From NCBI GenBank assembly GCA_018389105.1, contig JACATO010000928.1:1-64000 (forward strand): DNA of 64,000 bases, given 5' to 3'. The translations under genes and the position numbers were made by a program. Under the pieces are notes generated by a model, which saw nothing but the letters and a program-made list of their open reading frames with translations, ran no database searches and was not told the origin of the DNA. Numbering within the stretch: position 1 is the first letter of the stretch; each line of letters begins with the position of its first letter. This document shows positions 10,991-25,200 of the stretch, piece after piece. This DNA is from Nautilus pompilius (Eukaryota; Mollusca; Cephalopoda; Nautilida; Nautilidae).

Positions 10991-12369
10991 GCATACCAAA
11001 GAAACCAAAAACATCATTATCAGCAGCAGTGATGTAAATTACAGGAATTCTGCACAATTCATGATAGTTTTTAGTAGTAGGCTAAAAGTACACTGACCCT
11101 TTCTACCTCATTTCCCAATTTTGTGGCAAATTGGTTGTACTTGCATAATGTACTTGAGTCCAGATGAAAAAGTACTGCAAGGGCATTTGTTTTACTTCTT
11201 TAGTTAGTAATTAGTAAATTAAAGTTGTTTAGAATCATAAAGTGCACCATATTTGTTGACTCCAGACAGATTTTTTTAAACAGTGATCTGTTTAACAAAT
11301 ATAATCTCTCACCAGAAATAACATCAACATAACCAAATACTGTCCAGTGGGGTTTGTTTGACTTCTCACTGCATCCATCGCAAAATCACCCACTGGGATG
11401 CAGGTTACTCCAAAATGGAGACATCATTGTAGAATATCTGGAGAGCCAAAAGCACCGAGAGGACTACTCCGCGTTTTTGAAATAGAAAGAGTTTCCTATC
11501 CCTGTCTGAGGCCCTTAGGTTAAAATCTTTTCTTCTTCCTCTTCTTCTTCTTTGATTTCTAGTAAATGTATCTGAGGGTGGCGCCTTCGAACGTAGAAAC
11601 AGAATAAACCAGTTTAATGAAGCATCCCTAGAATGCAATGACACGTTTTGTTTGAATCTGGGAGCGAACGAAAACAGAAGCCAAAACAACAACTGAAACC
11701 TCCCTCTCTCTCTCTCCATCTACCAGTGATGTACGCAAAACTCGTCATCACCTGTATGTATGCATGTAGCCGAATCTCCAGCTGCCCGAAATGACAATAT
11801 TTCCCTTCTCGTTCTTCCTGATAATCGCCGTACAGACGATCTCCGCCTACTGACACAAGTCCGCGGCTCAGCGGAACTGTCATTCTATAACAGGTAATAG
11901 CATCGCCAGAGATGTCAGCAACAATAGCAGTAGTTTAGAGAGAGACCAGTGTTTAAACTAGTGTCGGTGTTACCTACTATTTAGAATAAGTGATGATGAC
12001 AAGTACTGGTTAATCCACGTTAGCTCGAACCCTGATAATGACTTTTAATGTCGAAAGTTTTCTGCCCATCATCATCATCATCATCACCTATGTATATATA
12101 TATATATGTGTATTTACTGCTAGCATGGTTACAAGCGGATTTTTTTTTTTTTTAAATCTCTTCGCTTGATTGCATTTGTCGTGTAATAAGCCCCCCACCC
12201 CCACCACGGGAGCCCAGAGACACTGACAAGTGCTTAACTTAACACAGGCCCGTGTGTGGAGCGAACACATTATTATTTACTCCTCCTCCTCTGTGGGAGC
12301 GACATTAATGTGGCCTGATGATACAGCTGGAGTTACTGTTCTTGATGACACCGAGGGAAGTAGGTCAGC
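10991..12369. other. Spacer upstream of the ARID2 CpG island
   Basis: AT-rich to 11400, then somewhat GC-richer. It contains a TCTTCTTCCTC run at about 11529-11552, (CAT)n at about 12068-12086, (TA)n at about 12092-12108 and a T15 run at about 12140. Minus-strand ORFs at 11405-11883 show no recognisable domain. Confidence 0.4.
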
Positions 12370-13143
12370 GATTATAAGAAGGCACATTGATTAACCGGGC
12401 GGCTCTCCGCTCGCCCGCCCCCCCCCCGACCCGTGCCGGTATTGCCGAAATCGCGCTTCTCCCCGACGGGGACGGCACCGGGCATCCACCATACACGAAA
12501 ATACCGCCGGCGACAGCCCAGTCTGCGAACAAGGCAGAAACAGACGCTCGAGGGCATCATGGCGTCAGCAAAAATGCGAATATTAAATAAAGTCCGTTCG
12601 ACTTCCCCTCAATGGCGCGCGTGCGGCCGCGTTTCGGCGGGCGATATTGCCAGAAAACCAAATGGAAGTTTAATGCCGGCCGTTTTTGGGGCCGGTCCGC
12701 TTGCGGGCGGCGGGCGAAAAACGGCAATAGAATTCTTGCTGAGACGGTGAATGGGCTCCGCCATATTGAATTCTGATGTCGAGGTAATACTCATTGCCGC
12801 CACCCCTCTAGGACCCAATCCCGTCCGAGCGTGTTCATTATGTTTTTTGTTACGGTTTTGGTCGATTTTTGCACGCCTTTGGTCACTTCTGCGCCCCCCG
12901 GGGTCGACTCATGGGCCCTCTGATCGGGAGTAGTACTCCTTCCGCAGAGTGCAGGGGATCGATCGGAGCCACTTGTGGAAATTATCGGCGGATTTATACA
13001 GTGAGGGTCGCCGCCGGAGAAGTGTAGGCACCTATGCGGAATCCCCGAAATATCGAGGATTTTCCCCAGTTCCTGAATGCCCTCTCCGGGTAGGATTGGC
13101 AGCGATCGAACCCTCATCCGAGTCCGCCGCCGGGGCCGCCGCA

Positions 13144-13167
13144 CATGACGGGCATCGTCGACGTGTA
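13144..13167 (+). promoter_or_regulatory. Possible 7-codon upstream ORF before ARID2
   Basis: An ATG at 13144 opens MTGIVDV followed by TAG, ending 20 bases before the ARID2 start. It would matter only if transcripts begin upstream of 13144. A TISU-type start would exclude it. Confidence 0.3.
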
Positions 13168-13183
13168 GGGAATAAAATCTGTC

Positions 13184-13195
13184 CAAGATGGCAAG
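13184..13195 (+). promoter_or_regulatory. TISU/YY1-like element on the ARID2 start codon
   Basis: CAAGATGGCAAG matches 9 of 12 positions of the TISU consensus SAASATGGCGGC, which also binds YY1. In known TISU genes the transcript starts 5-30 bases upstream and the ATG in the element is the translation start. If this holds, transcription would begin near 13155-13180. Confidence 0.5.
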
Positions 13196-13279
13196 CGGTT
13201 TGAACAAAGACCCGTTCACTTATCGCCAGGAATACTTGGAGTTTATGCACGAACTCCGGCAGTTCCACATCAACAGACG
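13188..13279 (+). CDS. ARID2: ARID2 coding exon 1
   Basis: This exon encodes residues 1-30 plus two bases, starting MASGLNKDPF and ending in the first ARID helix (ELRQFHINR). The donor is CG|GTAAGA at 13280. The ATG overlaps a CAAGATGGC motif. The vertebrate protein has the same DELRQFH helix about 20 residues from its start, which supports this ATG. Intron 1 is only 310 bp. Confidence 0.93.
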
Positions 13280-16200
13280 GTAAGATGCGGCTCCTTCTTT
13301 CGCCCACCTCGTCCGTCCCCTTGTCGTTTTCCCCCCCTTTTTTTTTTTTTTTTTTTTTTAAAAAAAAAAGGGAACCCAAAAAAAAAAAAAAAAAAATCCC
13401 TCCTCCCCCTCCCCCCCCGGGGGGGGTTTTTTCTCTCCCTCCCCTCCCTCCCCTGTTTCCTCTTTTTGATATATATATATATATATATTTATATTATATA
13501 TATATACATACACCACACACACATGTATATATATATATAATATTTCCCCCTCCCCCCCTTTTTCTTCTTCTTGTCGTTTTTTCTGGCAGGACCCCGTTCA
13601 GGAAGATCCCGCAAATCGGCGGCAAGGACGTCGACTTCTACCTGCTCTACCGCCGGGTGATTGCGTTCGGAGGCTGGAAAAAGGTAGGTAGGTGGGCCCC
13701 CGGGGCTCCGTTTGAATTTACCTCTCCCCCCTCCGGCTCCGGTCCCCCTCCCTCGGGACGGACGGACACACACACACACACAACAACACGCGGTTATTTA
13801 CCACCGTCGTCCACTCCCCCGCCCCGCCCCACCCCACCGTGCTCCGAACCGGCCCATTCCCCCCTCCCCCGAGGCCGTTTGTCCCCACCGAGGGGCCTCC
13901 GCCGGAGCGTTGGTATGGACGCGGCCTGTTGTTTACGGTAGCGGTGCAGCACACGTGTAGCCAGCCACTGACCGACCGACCGACCGACCGACCCACGCTC
14001 GCTCGCTGCTGCTGCTGCTGCTGCTCCCTCCCTAACATCGATGGGGCGCACATCCACCTGTATCTCGCGAAATACCTTTTCTTTCAGGGCTCGCCACCGC
14101 CATTCAGAGCGTTACCCCTCCACCCACCAACAGCCCTGCTGCCCCTTACCCACCCCACCCCACCCCTCCTTCGTGGATAATAACAACAACCCGCTTGGGT
14201 GGATTTGCCGCTTAAAACCACGTTCCCTGCCCCTATCAGGGGCCTGTTACCCGGCCAACACCGCTGCATGCGATGGCATTTCTGTTTAGCAACACAACCT
14301 TCTCTCTCCTGGACCCCCACCCTGGGTCTTCGTGAACAGGGCTAACACTCTCTGCCCAGAACCAGCGGGGTCAGGGGGGGACCCATCGGAAGAATTCTTG
14401 TCTTTAAACCGGGGTTATATTAAATTACTTCTCAAACATTTCTACTGATTCACATAATAACCTAAATATCTATTTCACATGACTGGAAATGTAAAGTTGT
14501 AGGGGGTGAACTTTGGATCAGTGCCTGTGTGCATTACTTACTACATTTGTTAGCAATCCCAGCCGATCTTAATCACTGTCTGTTCTTAAACTCTGGAATA
14601 TCTAAGAGAAAAGCAAGCAAGACCATGTTTTCAGGTTACTTTGCAGTTATTATATTTACTTATCTATTTTGGAATTTAATAATTACTGTGTAAGTACCCC
14701 TAGATAGTTTTATTGTATCCTAGGGCTTACTTGCATATACACATACGATCCATGAATGTAAAGTAAACAAAAGCTGAGCTGAATACGTATAAGACAGAAA
14801 TTCTGCTGAAATAGTTGGCTGTTCTATAATTATTAAGTCGCAATACAAGAATTTTACTTTTTTTTTTTACTGTTTATCAGCCATTGAATAAAATTTTAAG
14901 TTTCTTATTAAATTTAAAAAATCTGAATGAATGACGTGAAGAAGAACACGACATAACCCCTTCCCACCCCCCTGGGAGAGGGTGTGGAAAGTGTGGCATC
15001 GGACAATATTCATAACTGAAAAGTAGGGCAAAAATCATGTTGTCATGCTTCTGTATCTGAACTTGATTTATATGAGTGCATCTTTAAAATTCTATGATGA
15101 TGCTATGAGTTTTCTGCTGTGAAAATAGTGCTTGCATGAGCATCAAAATAATTTTAAATAAAACTAACATAAAACATCAAGTTTTTGAAACTGTACTCGG
15201 AATATAAAATTAGGTAACAGACATTATGTGAAGATATAAAAAAAGAACTATGAGGTAGTTATTCTTGTTTGCTGATGAAGTATTTCATTGCATTTTAAAA
15301 TTAATCTTAATGAAATGACTATTTTTAAAAAAATGCAAAATAGTAATATATTTAGATTTTTTAAAAAATGCTCAAAGCTATTCAAAATCTTGGCTTCATT
15401 CTCACTTAAATACTTTTGTCCATAAGCTATGTAGTTTTTTATTTAATTTTACATAATCAAGATAAAATCTTTCAAAACGCTGAGTTGTATTTGACACTTA
15501 AATATGTATCCAAACAGTACTTAAGGGAACAGGTGTTATATAGAAAAGTTTCCAGCTTTACAGATATACATGCAGTGTATTACTTTTTTTGCTTATTTTT
15601 TAAAAAAAATATATATTGATAGGTTCCATTAAAGTTTTTTTTGTCAGGTCCATATCAAATTCTACCTGTCTGATAAGTATGTATATGCTTTTAGTTAAAA
15701 CAATAGATATATTGTAATGGCAAGTTTAAAAGCAAGTGCACACGCTTGCATGCTAAAGTAAAATATGCATATGTAAGCAATACTTATTCAGAAAACTTTG
15801 TTTGTCTTTTATATTTTATTACTAGAATTCTATACAAATACTTTTACTTGTTAAATGAAAATTCCATCAAACCTGAATAGCTGTTTGTCTGTCTTTTAAA
15901 TTTTGCTTTTAAGAGGAAGTATGCTTTTTCAGAAGACCTCTGGGATAGCAGGGGCCATTACTTGTACACTAAATAAATGTTAATAGGTGTTTATTGCTAT
16001 ATTTCTCTTAGGTATTTGCACTTTGGTATATTTATTATATAAATTTAATACAAAGTAATTATTTTGCTCAAATTTTTAATTTTACAGTACTTGTCAAAAA
16101 ATTGTGGTCTTTTGTGTTAAGTACTGAATTGATGGAACAATTGCAAACTGCTCTCCTACATAAATAAACAAATATAATACTGATTGTGAAATACATTTTT

Positions 16201-19200
16201 ACTGTTTACCAAATACACAATTTATTATCTTAAGAAATAAATATGTTTAGAAATTGAAAATGTATGTAATCATATCTCTGCAATTAATAGTTAGTGTGCT
16301 ATCTTTTATTGAAAAATATTTTTGTACAACACTTGGCATGAATAATTTGTCTGATGTATCCATATTTTCCACTTTTTGTAGCAACATCCACAATTTTGCT
16401 TCATTGGTAATGTCCATGGCTCTTTACTTTGGTATCTACATTGACCCAAATATTTTCAATAAGACTTAATTCAGGGAATCATCATGGGCCACTCCATCAC
16501 TGTTAACCTACCACTTTTCTGGTCAGGTGTCTTCTGAACAAATTCAAATGTGTACTTTTGGTGTGTATAATCTTCTGATCATTATATGTTCACTTGTAAC
16601 AGCATGGAGAACGAAGAATGCTATGATAAACTTTCTTGTCCATTATTCCATCTCCAATCCAATTATAACAGATGCTGCCCTTGACATTGCTCTTTCCTCC
16701 CTCTATGTTTGACAGTAGGGTCAATACAATTTCTCTTCTGCTACCTTTCACACAAAAACTAGCTTGTTGTTGCAAAATAGTTATCAATGAAGTGGACAGT
16801 TTTCCAATGCTCAAAAGTCAATTTCCTATGCCATTGGCCCATTTCAAACTTGCTGCTATATGACATTGTATTAGAAGGTTTCCAGACAGCAACTTTGCAA
16901 TATAAATGGCTTTTCTGAGTCTCCTGACTATTGTTGGTCATGAAATCTTAATAGCTTTTCTGGACTCATTTAGCTGATTTGTGTAGTTTCACAATGTCAG
17001 GCAATAATGACAGGCTAGAAACCTTCAACTGATGGTCTTTATGGGCATTGGCTACTCTTTTCATCTTGTCCATGTTGATTTCCCACTTCACCAGTTGATT
17101 CAAACTTCTGGATAATGTAGGATATGGATCTGTGGCTCACCTTAGTGTTATCCTGTTTACACCTCCAAGTTTCACAAATTTTGTGGTAGATTCATTTTAT
17201 CCATTATGCTAAGTTTTTCCATATTTTATTGTTGGCACAGCTTTGAACCCCTTCTCTTCTCTTATGGATTTACTTGGTTTTACTGAATACAATATCATCA
17301 GTCAACAATACTTGGCTTCTTTCTCTTCTTTTACTCCAGTTTACATATTTTTTGGCAAACTTGCTTTTCTTCTTATTGCCATCATGATTTAATGGTCTCT
17401 TTGCAGTAACTCTTCAGTTTAAATGATGTCATTTTAAACACTGATACAATTTTATTTTTTAGACACATTTATCAGAATGTTTCTCATTATTTGTTATTCA
17501 CTGATTGTAAGCTATCTTGTTATTCTCTACTGTACATATTTTGGTTTTTTTCTAATCTGCTTACTACTACTACATCAGATTTTACAACCCCTTTCTGTGT
17601 GTACGTTCTTGGTAACCACTGTCAGCATACATTTCCTAGAGCAACTGGGTTTTTCCTCAATATAACATTTTATGGGCATGTTTAATATGATATCAAACTC
17701 ACCAGCACATTGTAATTATGTGACATAACAATGCAAAAAATGACTACTTCATCACACTACTTTTATATGCTATTCAGGCTAGAAATGTTGAGTAGAGCCT
17801 CACAAACATGGAATATTTGTAGGTAGCAGTGGAAAAAAAGAGCTCTTAATTTTTCAATATGTTAAAAAATGTAAGGCAAAATGGTTTTAGTGGTGCTGTC
17901 TAATGAAGCTTCACCGATAATGATCACTCCTGTACTTCATTAGAGTTGCATTGGGTAAATTCATTTTTCTTTTTTTTTTTGAAAACTATTGTAGTTCAAA
18001 TACTGAGCAGTTATATTTTTTTAAGTCTGAAGATCAACTTTTGTTTTAATGTTGTGTAATAACGCGAATGCACTAGAATGATAGCCATTGAACTTATGGG
18101 TTTTATCTGTAAATCTCATTAACTACTCTCAATCCATTTTGTTTGATAATCTCCAAAAAAACCATCTGCTTGTGAGATTGTAGTATGGCTGAATTTGTAT
18201 CCTCTATACCAGACCAGTGTGCAGTTGTTGGTTGCCTATTTTAATTTAGTCTGCTGTAAGTGGTAGTGAGCACTAAGTACTAACTTTGTTTTTGTAATAT
18301 GGACTAAAATCAGCAACATGAAACTCTATGCCTAATCACTCTACATGTTTATTTCTGTAGTTGATCAAAGCAGGTAAACAACGCATATATTATGTATTTT
18401 TCCTTATTATTTGTTAACTATCACTAATTTGTAATTTTGATTTCAACACATATGCCCAGAATTGTTAACTGTTATCTCAGACTCAGTAATACTGGATAAA
18501 AATCTAGGAACAGGAAGGAGATTGCACCTTGTTTTTTGCTTACTTTTTATGTTAGCCTATATATATATATATTTTTAAGTGCTAAAATATTAAATTACTG
18601 TTCTCTTTTGTAATTATATAAGATGTGCATTATTTCCTGAAAAATTTTGTGTTTTCTGATTGTCCTCAAATTCTGGATTTTTTTTTTTTTTTTATCATTT
18701 CTGTTACTAAACAGACATGATACTGAACATTAATGATTTGTGAGATGCTTTGCAGTTATCAGTGAATTGGCTGTTATCAATATATTTTAAGTTTTGCTTT
18801 GATTTTAATCACGAATTTCAAAAAGTTTTCTATGCTCTAGAAACTCTCTTATCTTAGTGCTGTTGTGAGCTGACTGAATGGAAGGTTGTGAGACGTGCTT
18901 ATTATTCAACTCTGATGCATTCTGAGCTCTGCTGAGTATTGATTTAGAAATAATTTTAATGGTAAAAAATCTACTAATTAAAAAAATGTGATCATATAAC
19001 ACTGTGACTATTTGAAATTGCATTCTAAAGCTTTTTTAAAACAATTTTAAGAACAGTGTTTGGAGTGAATTATGGGATGTGTCAAGTGCTTGTATTTATC
19101 AGTGCATAAACAGTAAATGTAACTTTATTTGAGATTAGAATATTTTAATTATGTTTGTAATTTTGATATGAATGATTCAGGCTTCACATTGGCTCTTGAA

Positions 19201-22200
19201 ATTGCCACCAGACTCTACCTTTATTTTTTTTGTTGTTGCAACTTGCTAAATTTTGTAGCCACCCATTTGATCCTGTATATTATTAACTTTCACCTCAATG
19301 TGAATCATATACTGTAGTTGTATTTATTCAATCTTGTACATGTTGAATGATTTATATCCCCTTTAAAATGCTTTGGACTGCAACCTAGATACAGAGCTGT
19401 TGATGGTTTGAAAGTTACTAGACTTTAATTACAATTTACTTAAAATTTATTTAATTTTATTGAATTTAAATGCCCATAGTGATTTGAAATGTATTTTTGG
19501 GTATGCAAAGTTACATGTTTATAAATATAATTTGTTTTACTTTTTTGTCTTTTAAAAACACAAATTATGCTCTTTGTAGATGTTTGGCTTACACTTCAAA
19601 AAGAAGACTGAATGCGATGTTTGTTGTAATGATGGCACATAGCAAACAATTTCAATTAACTCACATTCTCTACTGTAAATTATAGTTGTGTATTGTACAG
19701 TTGCAAGATGCAGAAACATGAAAGATTGTCTTATTTTTGTACAATTTAAATTTTAAAATATGCTGTTCACAACTACCACTACATATATGCATGATTACCT
19801 ATTTTTCATTTTACTCCATAAATATATAAGCAAAATAAACATTTGTAGCAGATACTAATGAAAATTTTATTATGATTGCAGTTCAGGATATAGATACAGT
19901 ACATAGATTGAGAGTTAAAGAAAGATAAATTAAAAATCATTATTCTGATCTTTAGTCTGCTGTTAATAAAGAAAGTAGGCTCTCATTATCAAGTTTTCTC
20001 ATTGTGTGTGTGTGTGTGTTTTATATACACAGTTTTCTTTGAAATGGATTGGTTACCACAGTTCTTTATACAGTAAGCCTTTGTAGTATTTGATGACAAG
20101 GCAGTGTGGCTGGTGTAAAGCTAGCTTTGTTGTCAGTTGGCATTTGAAAAATTGGAACTAAAAGTTTTTCTAGTTTGCTTTTGTTTGAAAAGCACCATTA
20201 CTACTGAATAAAACATTTCTGTTTTTAACATAACTTAAATATTTCCTTAAATAAAAGTAACATTTGAAAAAAAACAATAAAATTAATCAATATACCAAAT
20301 ATTATCATCATTCCTAATTCTGCAGTAGAGTTATCATTAGCCATCTCATTTGGTCCAAATTGATAAGGTTACTTGGTCTGTTAGTTCTCTACATTTATCC
20401 TTTTCCCCATCAACACTAATACTTGAAGTAACTCCCAATTCTACTGAAGTCATTAGAATAATTCATTTCTTCCGAAGTAATCACCAAATTAAAAGTGATA
20501 CTGTTTCTGAATAAAGGCCCGCTAATACACGATGTCTTAAATGGAAATCAACCCTCTGGTTTGATTGGTTGTCTCCAGGAAACAATGCCTTTAACTTACG
20601 CTAGTTGTTGATATTTTAATAACATTTACTAATCTTAAAATAATTGTCATTCTTTATTCTATTATTAAAAAAAAATTAAACTTTTTTTTTTTTAAATAAG
20701 AATTAGCTATTTGTCTTGTTTGTATATTCCTGCTTTAGTATTTTTGTTTGTAACAATGCTTATATAAATTTAATAAAGAAAAGTACTGTAGTTATAAAAT
20801 CTTCAGAGTAAAAATATATATACATATATACACACACACAGACTTCATGAAACCTTTTGTGCAAAAAGGTTATAATATCACTGCAGATTCTATAATTATT
20901 AAGACTGCACAAATCTTTTTTAAAAGATTATACAGCTGATGCTAAAATGCTGACATTGTTGCTTTTTTTTAAAGAATACAAATTTAAATCATACTTTTCT
21001 GAAAATGTTTTTTTAGTGAATATGCTAGAATTAACGTAAATTTAACAAATGAATATGTGAATGAAACAAATCAAGTAAAATATGCATAAGACATTAAATG
21101 ATTGCATATAACAGTTATAATTTTTAAATGATGAAAAAAAAATTATATATATACTAGTGTAGTATGAATAACAGAAAAAACTCTAAATTTCATAATTTTA
21201 TGATTAATAGCAATGATGATGATGATGCAAGAAAATTAAGTTTACTTGGTTTTAGGTTACTCTGTCTGTCTGTTTCTCTTGCCATTCATTTATTCACAGT
21301 AGATTTTTATAAAGCATAGTACAATTAACAGAACAAAATACCTGCATTTTAAAACAAAACAAATGAAACTTTGCTTATAGATTATTAAATTTCTTTGTCA
21401 TCAGCTAATGACAGAATAAGTAATTTTTATAGATTACTAAACTTCCAAGGTTTACAGTGTAGCAAAGGATACAATTTTACCAAGTTTTTGGATGTTTGTA
21501 GTTTTTTTTTTAATATTAGAAATACGGCTAACTCTTAGACTCAGCAAAATGTTATAAATCCTGTTTACTTATTTTCTGTGAATCTGTGTTCTAATATTTG
21601 CTGCTTTGTATTATTCTTCCACAGCTTCTCCCTTTTTGGGGTTGTCACAATGACCATTGCATTTATCTTCTCCAACCCAACACATCACATGTCTCTTGCC
21701 ACTTCATCTTTCCACCTCATTTTTGGTTTGCCTCTCCTCCTTCCTGGTATCTCCATCTGCAGCATTTTTCTCATTGGATTCTTTTCATCTCTCCTTAGTA
21801 CATGTCCAAAACACTTTAGCTGCTTTTCCATCACTTTTTTTTAATGCTTCCTTCACCTTCAATGTCCCTCTTTTATAACTGTTCCTGATCTTGTCTCTCC
21901 TTGCATCCACCACAACATCCTCATCTTGTTTGCATCAAGCTTTTCTTTCTTTGTTGGTTTTGGCTATGTATGTTTCTGTATTGTAAATCAGTGCTTGTCT
22001 CACCACCATCTTGTATATCTTTGCTTCAATTTGTTTGGTATCCTTTGATCACAGAGATCACCACTGCACTTTCTCCAGTTTATCCATGCCAACTTCAATC
22101 AATTTTTAATTTCTGTTTTCATGCCTCCATTTTTCTGAACCATTGAACCCAAACATTTGAAGTTTGTTACCCTTTCTTTGTTGATGGTGGTACAGTAATC

Positions 22201-25200
22201 TTGTCCTACCTTTGTACTTCTGTTTTGAACTCTCACCTCATGTGTTGCATTTGCTGCTTTGTATCATTACTAGTTATAATTGTTTTCTTAGTGGAAAGTC
22301 AGTATTGCAGCTGCAAGTGTATTGTTAATAATAGTGATTTATGGTGTGGAGGTATAAAGACAAAAAAAATTTCTTTTTTTTTTGGTTTACAGTTATGTTG
22401 GTGGGGATTAGTAATTTTTAGATCTGCATTTATCTTTTCAAATATCAAATTCAGTACATACTTAATTATCCAAAAATAATAGAGAAAAAGATGCTTTAAA
22501 TCCAAATTTTCTAGCTGACCAAAAAGAAATTTAAAATCATGTACTAAAGATAATTACAGTGGGTTTATTATTGCATCTGCATAAAAAGAAAGTTGAACAC
22601 TGTACACTTACCAGTGAAGAGAGATGATGGTACATCAGAAAATGAGAAGATGATGATGGTGTGGGCAGGTTAAAGAGAGGAGATCCATTGTGGCTGTAGA
22701 GTCAGCTGCAGGTGAGTTACATAATGGTGGGCATGTCAAGAGAGGCAATATTGATGAGCTCACCACAAAGGATAATCCCCATTACTACTGATATCTCTAT
22801 AATGTTTGCTTGACATTTTGATGAATGTAGCAAAGGTGTGGCAAATTAATCTCACTTGTAAAATGATTTCTTTCCAGATTTTACATTAACTTAACCATTT
22901 TTCCATAGGTTAATTTTCATTCATGGCTTGTCACTTTTGTCACTACTATCATTTCACTGTTATGATTACTTTCACACACAATAAGTTTCATATCCTTTTA
23001 CTTCAAACATTGCAATGGGGCCTCTTTATTTTTTACTCATTCTCGAATATTATCCTTTTTGAACAGCATCTTTGCAAGTGATTTCTTCAATATACTCTAA
23101 TAGAAGTTTGAGAAATATAGGGTCTCAAATCCTTTGGCCACAAATTCCTTCAGCTCTCTTTGGAATCACCGCCTTTACTTTATCTCAGCTCCAAACATTA
23201 TGTTTAATTTCAAGTACTCATTCATCATTGTCAATTTAGTATATCACCAAATGAATTATAAAGGCCTTGTAAAACATTTTTAATGTTTTGTAACATATCC
23301 TGATTTATGTGTTGCACAAAAGACGTCACTTTGGAAGCAAAAAGACAAAAATAAAATTGCTATCTTATATCTTGTCATCAGGATAGGAAGGAGCATTAGC
23401 AAACAGTAGTAAGGATTAACAGTAAATTCTGGCACTTTGCTCTGATAGAAGAAATTTATTGTTAAACTGTTTTCTGGAAATCTCTTGATTCCAGCTCCTC
23501 TATGCTATTTGCAACTTTTTTGTCTTAGTGCACCTAAAATTTAGCTGACTTTTTGATGACCAATTTCATTTCAAGATAATCTGTGGCATTGGTCACAACC
23601 CAGGGCAAACTGCCCTTAGGTATCTTTTCACTGGTGGCTTGTGTCTTGTGGCTGAAAACTAAGTCCAAGACACTAAACATCCCCAATATTACAATTATAA
23701 ATCATTTTGATTTTTCTCATCAGTGCAGTCAAGAAATGTTTCTTCAAGCTTATACACTACAGAAAAATCTGTTATTCATCAAATGGATACTATGGTGGTT
23801 TTCACATTTGGCAAGCTATCTATTATTGTCTTGTAAGTTATGGGTATGTAGCTTAGTCTGGTGGTGGAAATACAGTGGCTTCACATGCAAGCCATGGACT
23901 GGCCTCCAGTCCTATCATTTAGAACATGCATCTTGGTACTTTCCGGCATTGATAGGCACTTTTCTTCAAAAATTCTTTGCGCTATCCCAGATTGTGATTT
24001 ACTTTCTGACATGAAATTCTCAATTTGCTGTTGAGCTTTCTTTATATTGTAAATGATACTTAGGTCAAAACCGTGTTTGTGACTTAATTTCTGGATTCCT
24101 CCATTTTTGTCTACACAAGATTTCCTGCTTATTTTCAAGAGTCAGTATAATGTGCTTATGTATGGGGCTGATGAAGATCCTCTTGTATATCTCTTGGATG
24201 TTCTTTTTAATGCCAATTTTCAGCAGTATGGTATTACAGCATTATATGAAACATGAAGCTTTATGGAGCTTTTATTGCATAATAAAGAAAGAGAGACAGT
24301 GGGGATTTGCAGTCAATTTCTGTTTTTAGTTATTACAAAAGATAGTGAATATGGGAAGAGTTATGGTTAATTGTGATTTTTGAATGCTGAGTGTGATAAT
24401 CAAGTATCTACTACTGTATATATGTTTTTAAATATCCAAAGCCTATTTTGAATGAACATAATGCTTCAGTTCCCCTTCATCTATCTTTTTTTCTTAAATT
24501 TGCTTTTTTCCAAGTTTAATTATAAAGTAGGCATGATCTTTCACTTTGTGTTGTTTTGCTTGTTTGTGCCTGAGTTGTCTTTCTTGTGTTGAAAATTGAA
24601 CTAAGATACAGTTTGAAATATTCATTTGATTGAAACAAGAGTAATATACAGCCATACAAGAGTTTTTCATCACTAGAATTTTCTAATTTTGTTTGATAAA
24701 AATTCTATTCAGCTTACCGAATCTGCATAATGATAATAATAATAATGTTGTATTAACATAATGAAGTGCGTACTGCTTTGCAGTTTTTCACATACTTGAT
24801 GAGAAAATGACCAAAATTGAAAAATGTGACAAATCTAACATGCAAATAGATGTTTTTCGAAAAGATCCTATAAATCATGATGCTAAGTGTGAATGGCTCA
24901 ATTAGAAGTACATATTCAAAAGATGACATTTAGAATTGGTCAGGAATTCAGTGTCCAGCTGTGTAAACATGATTTGAAGATAAATTTTGTTAAATTTATA
25001 GGGTGATACAAAACTTTTTGTCGTGGCTATACACAAACATGCATGCATGCGCACATGCACACAGACGGAGAGATTCATTTTTGGCTTAAATATTTGTTAA
25101 ATATACTATAATTATATTTCAAATAAAAGTCTCTTGATCAAAACAAGTTTTTTGGTGTTAAACAAATTTTATGTAATGGCATAATATTTCGAATTAATAT

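Larger units (their letters stand above)
12370..14360 (+). promoter_or_regulatory. CpG island and promoter region of ARID2
   Basis: A sharply GC-rich, CpG-dense block lies in otherwise AT-rich DNA. It starts at the CGCTCGCCCGCCC run near 12410 and fades after exon 2. No TATA box was seen near the start codon. YY1-like ATGGCG cores occur at about 12558 (+), 12760 (-, CCGCCATATTG) and at the start codon. Housekeeping chromatin genes commonly use such TATA-less promoters. Translated ORFs across this block lack protein-like character and are composition artefacts. Confidence 0.75.

Noticed and set aside
13285..13941. 218-codon + ORF overlapping ARID2 exon 2
   Set aside because: It runs through homopolymers and out of frame with the conserved ARID exon; a composition artefact.
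21578..22146. Four + strand ORFs of 66-88 codons
   Set aside because: They are antisense shadows of the minus-strand LINE reverse-transcriptase relic.
23583..24014. 143-codon + ORF
   Set aside because: Crosses a SINE head and the antisense of a Tigger fragment; no coherent protein.
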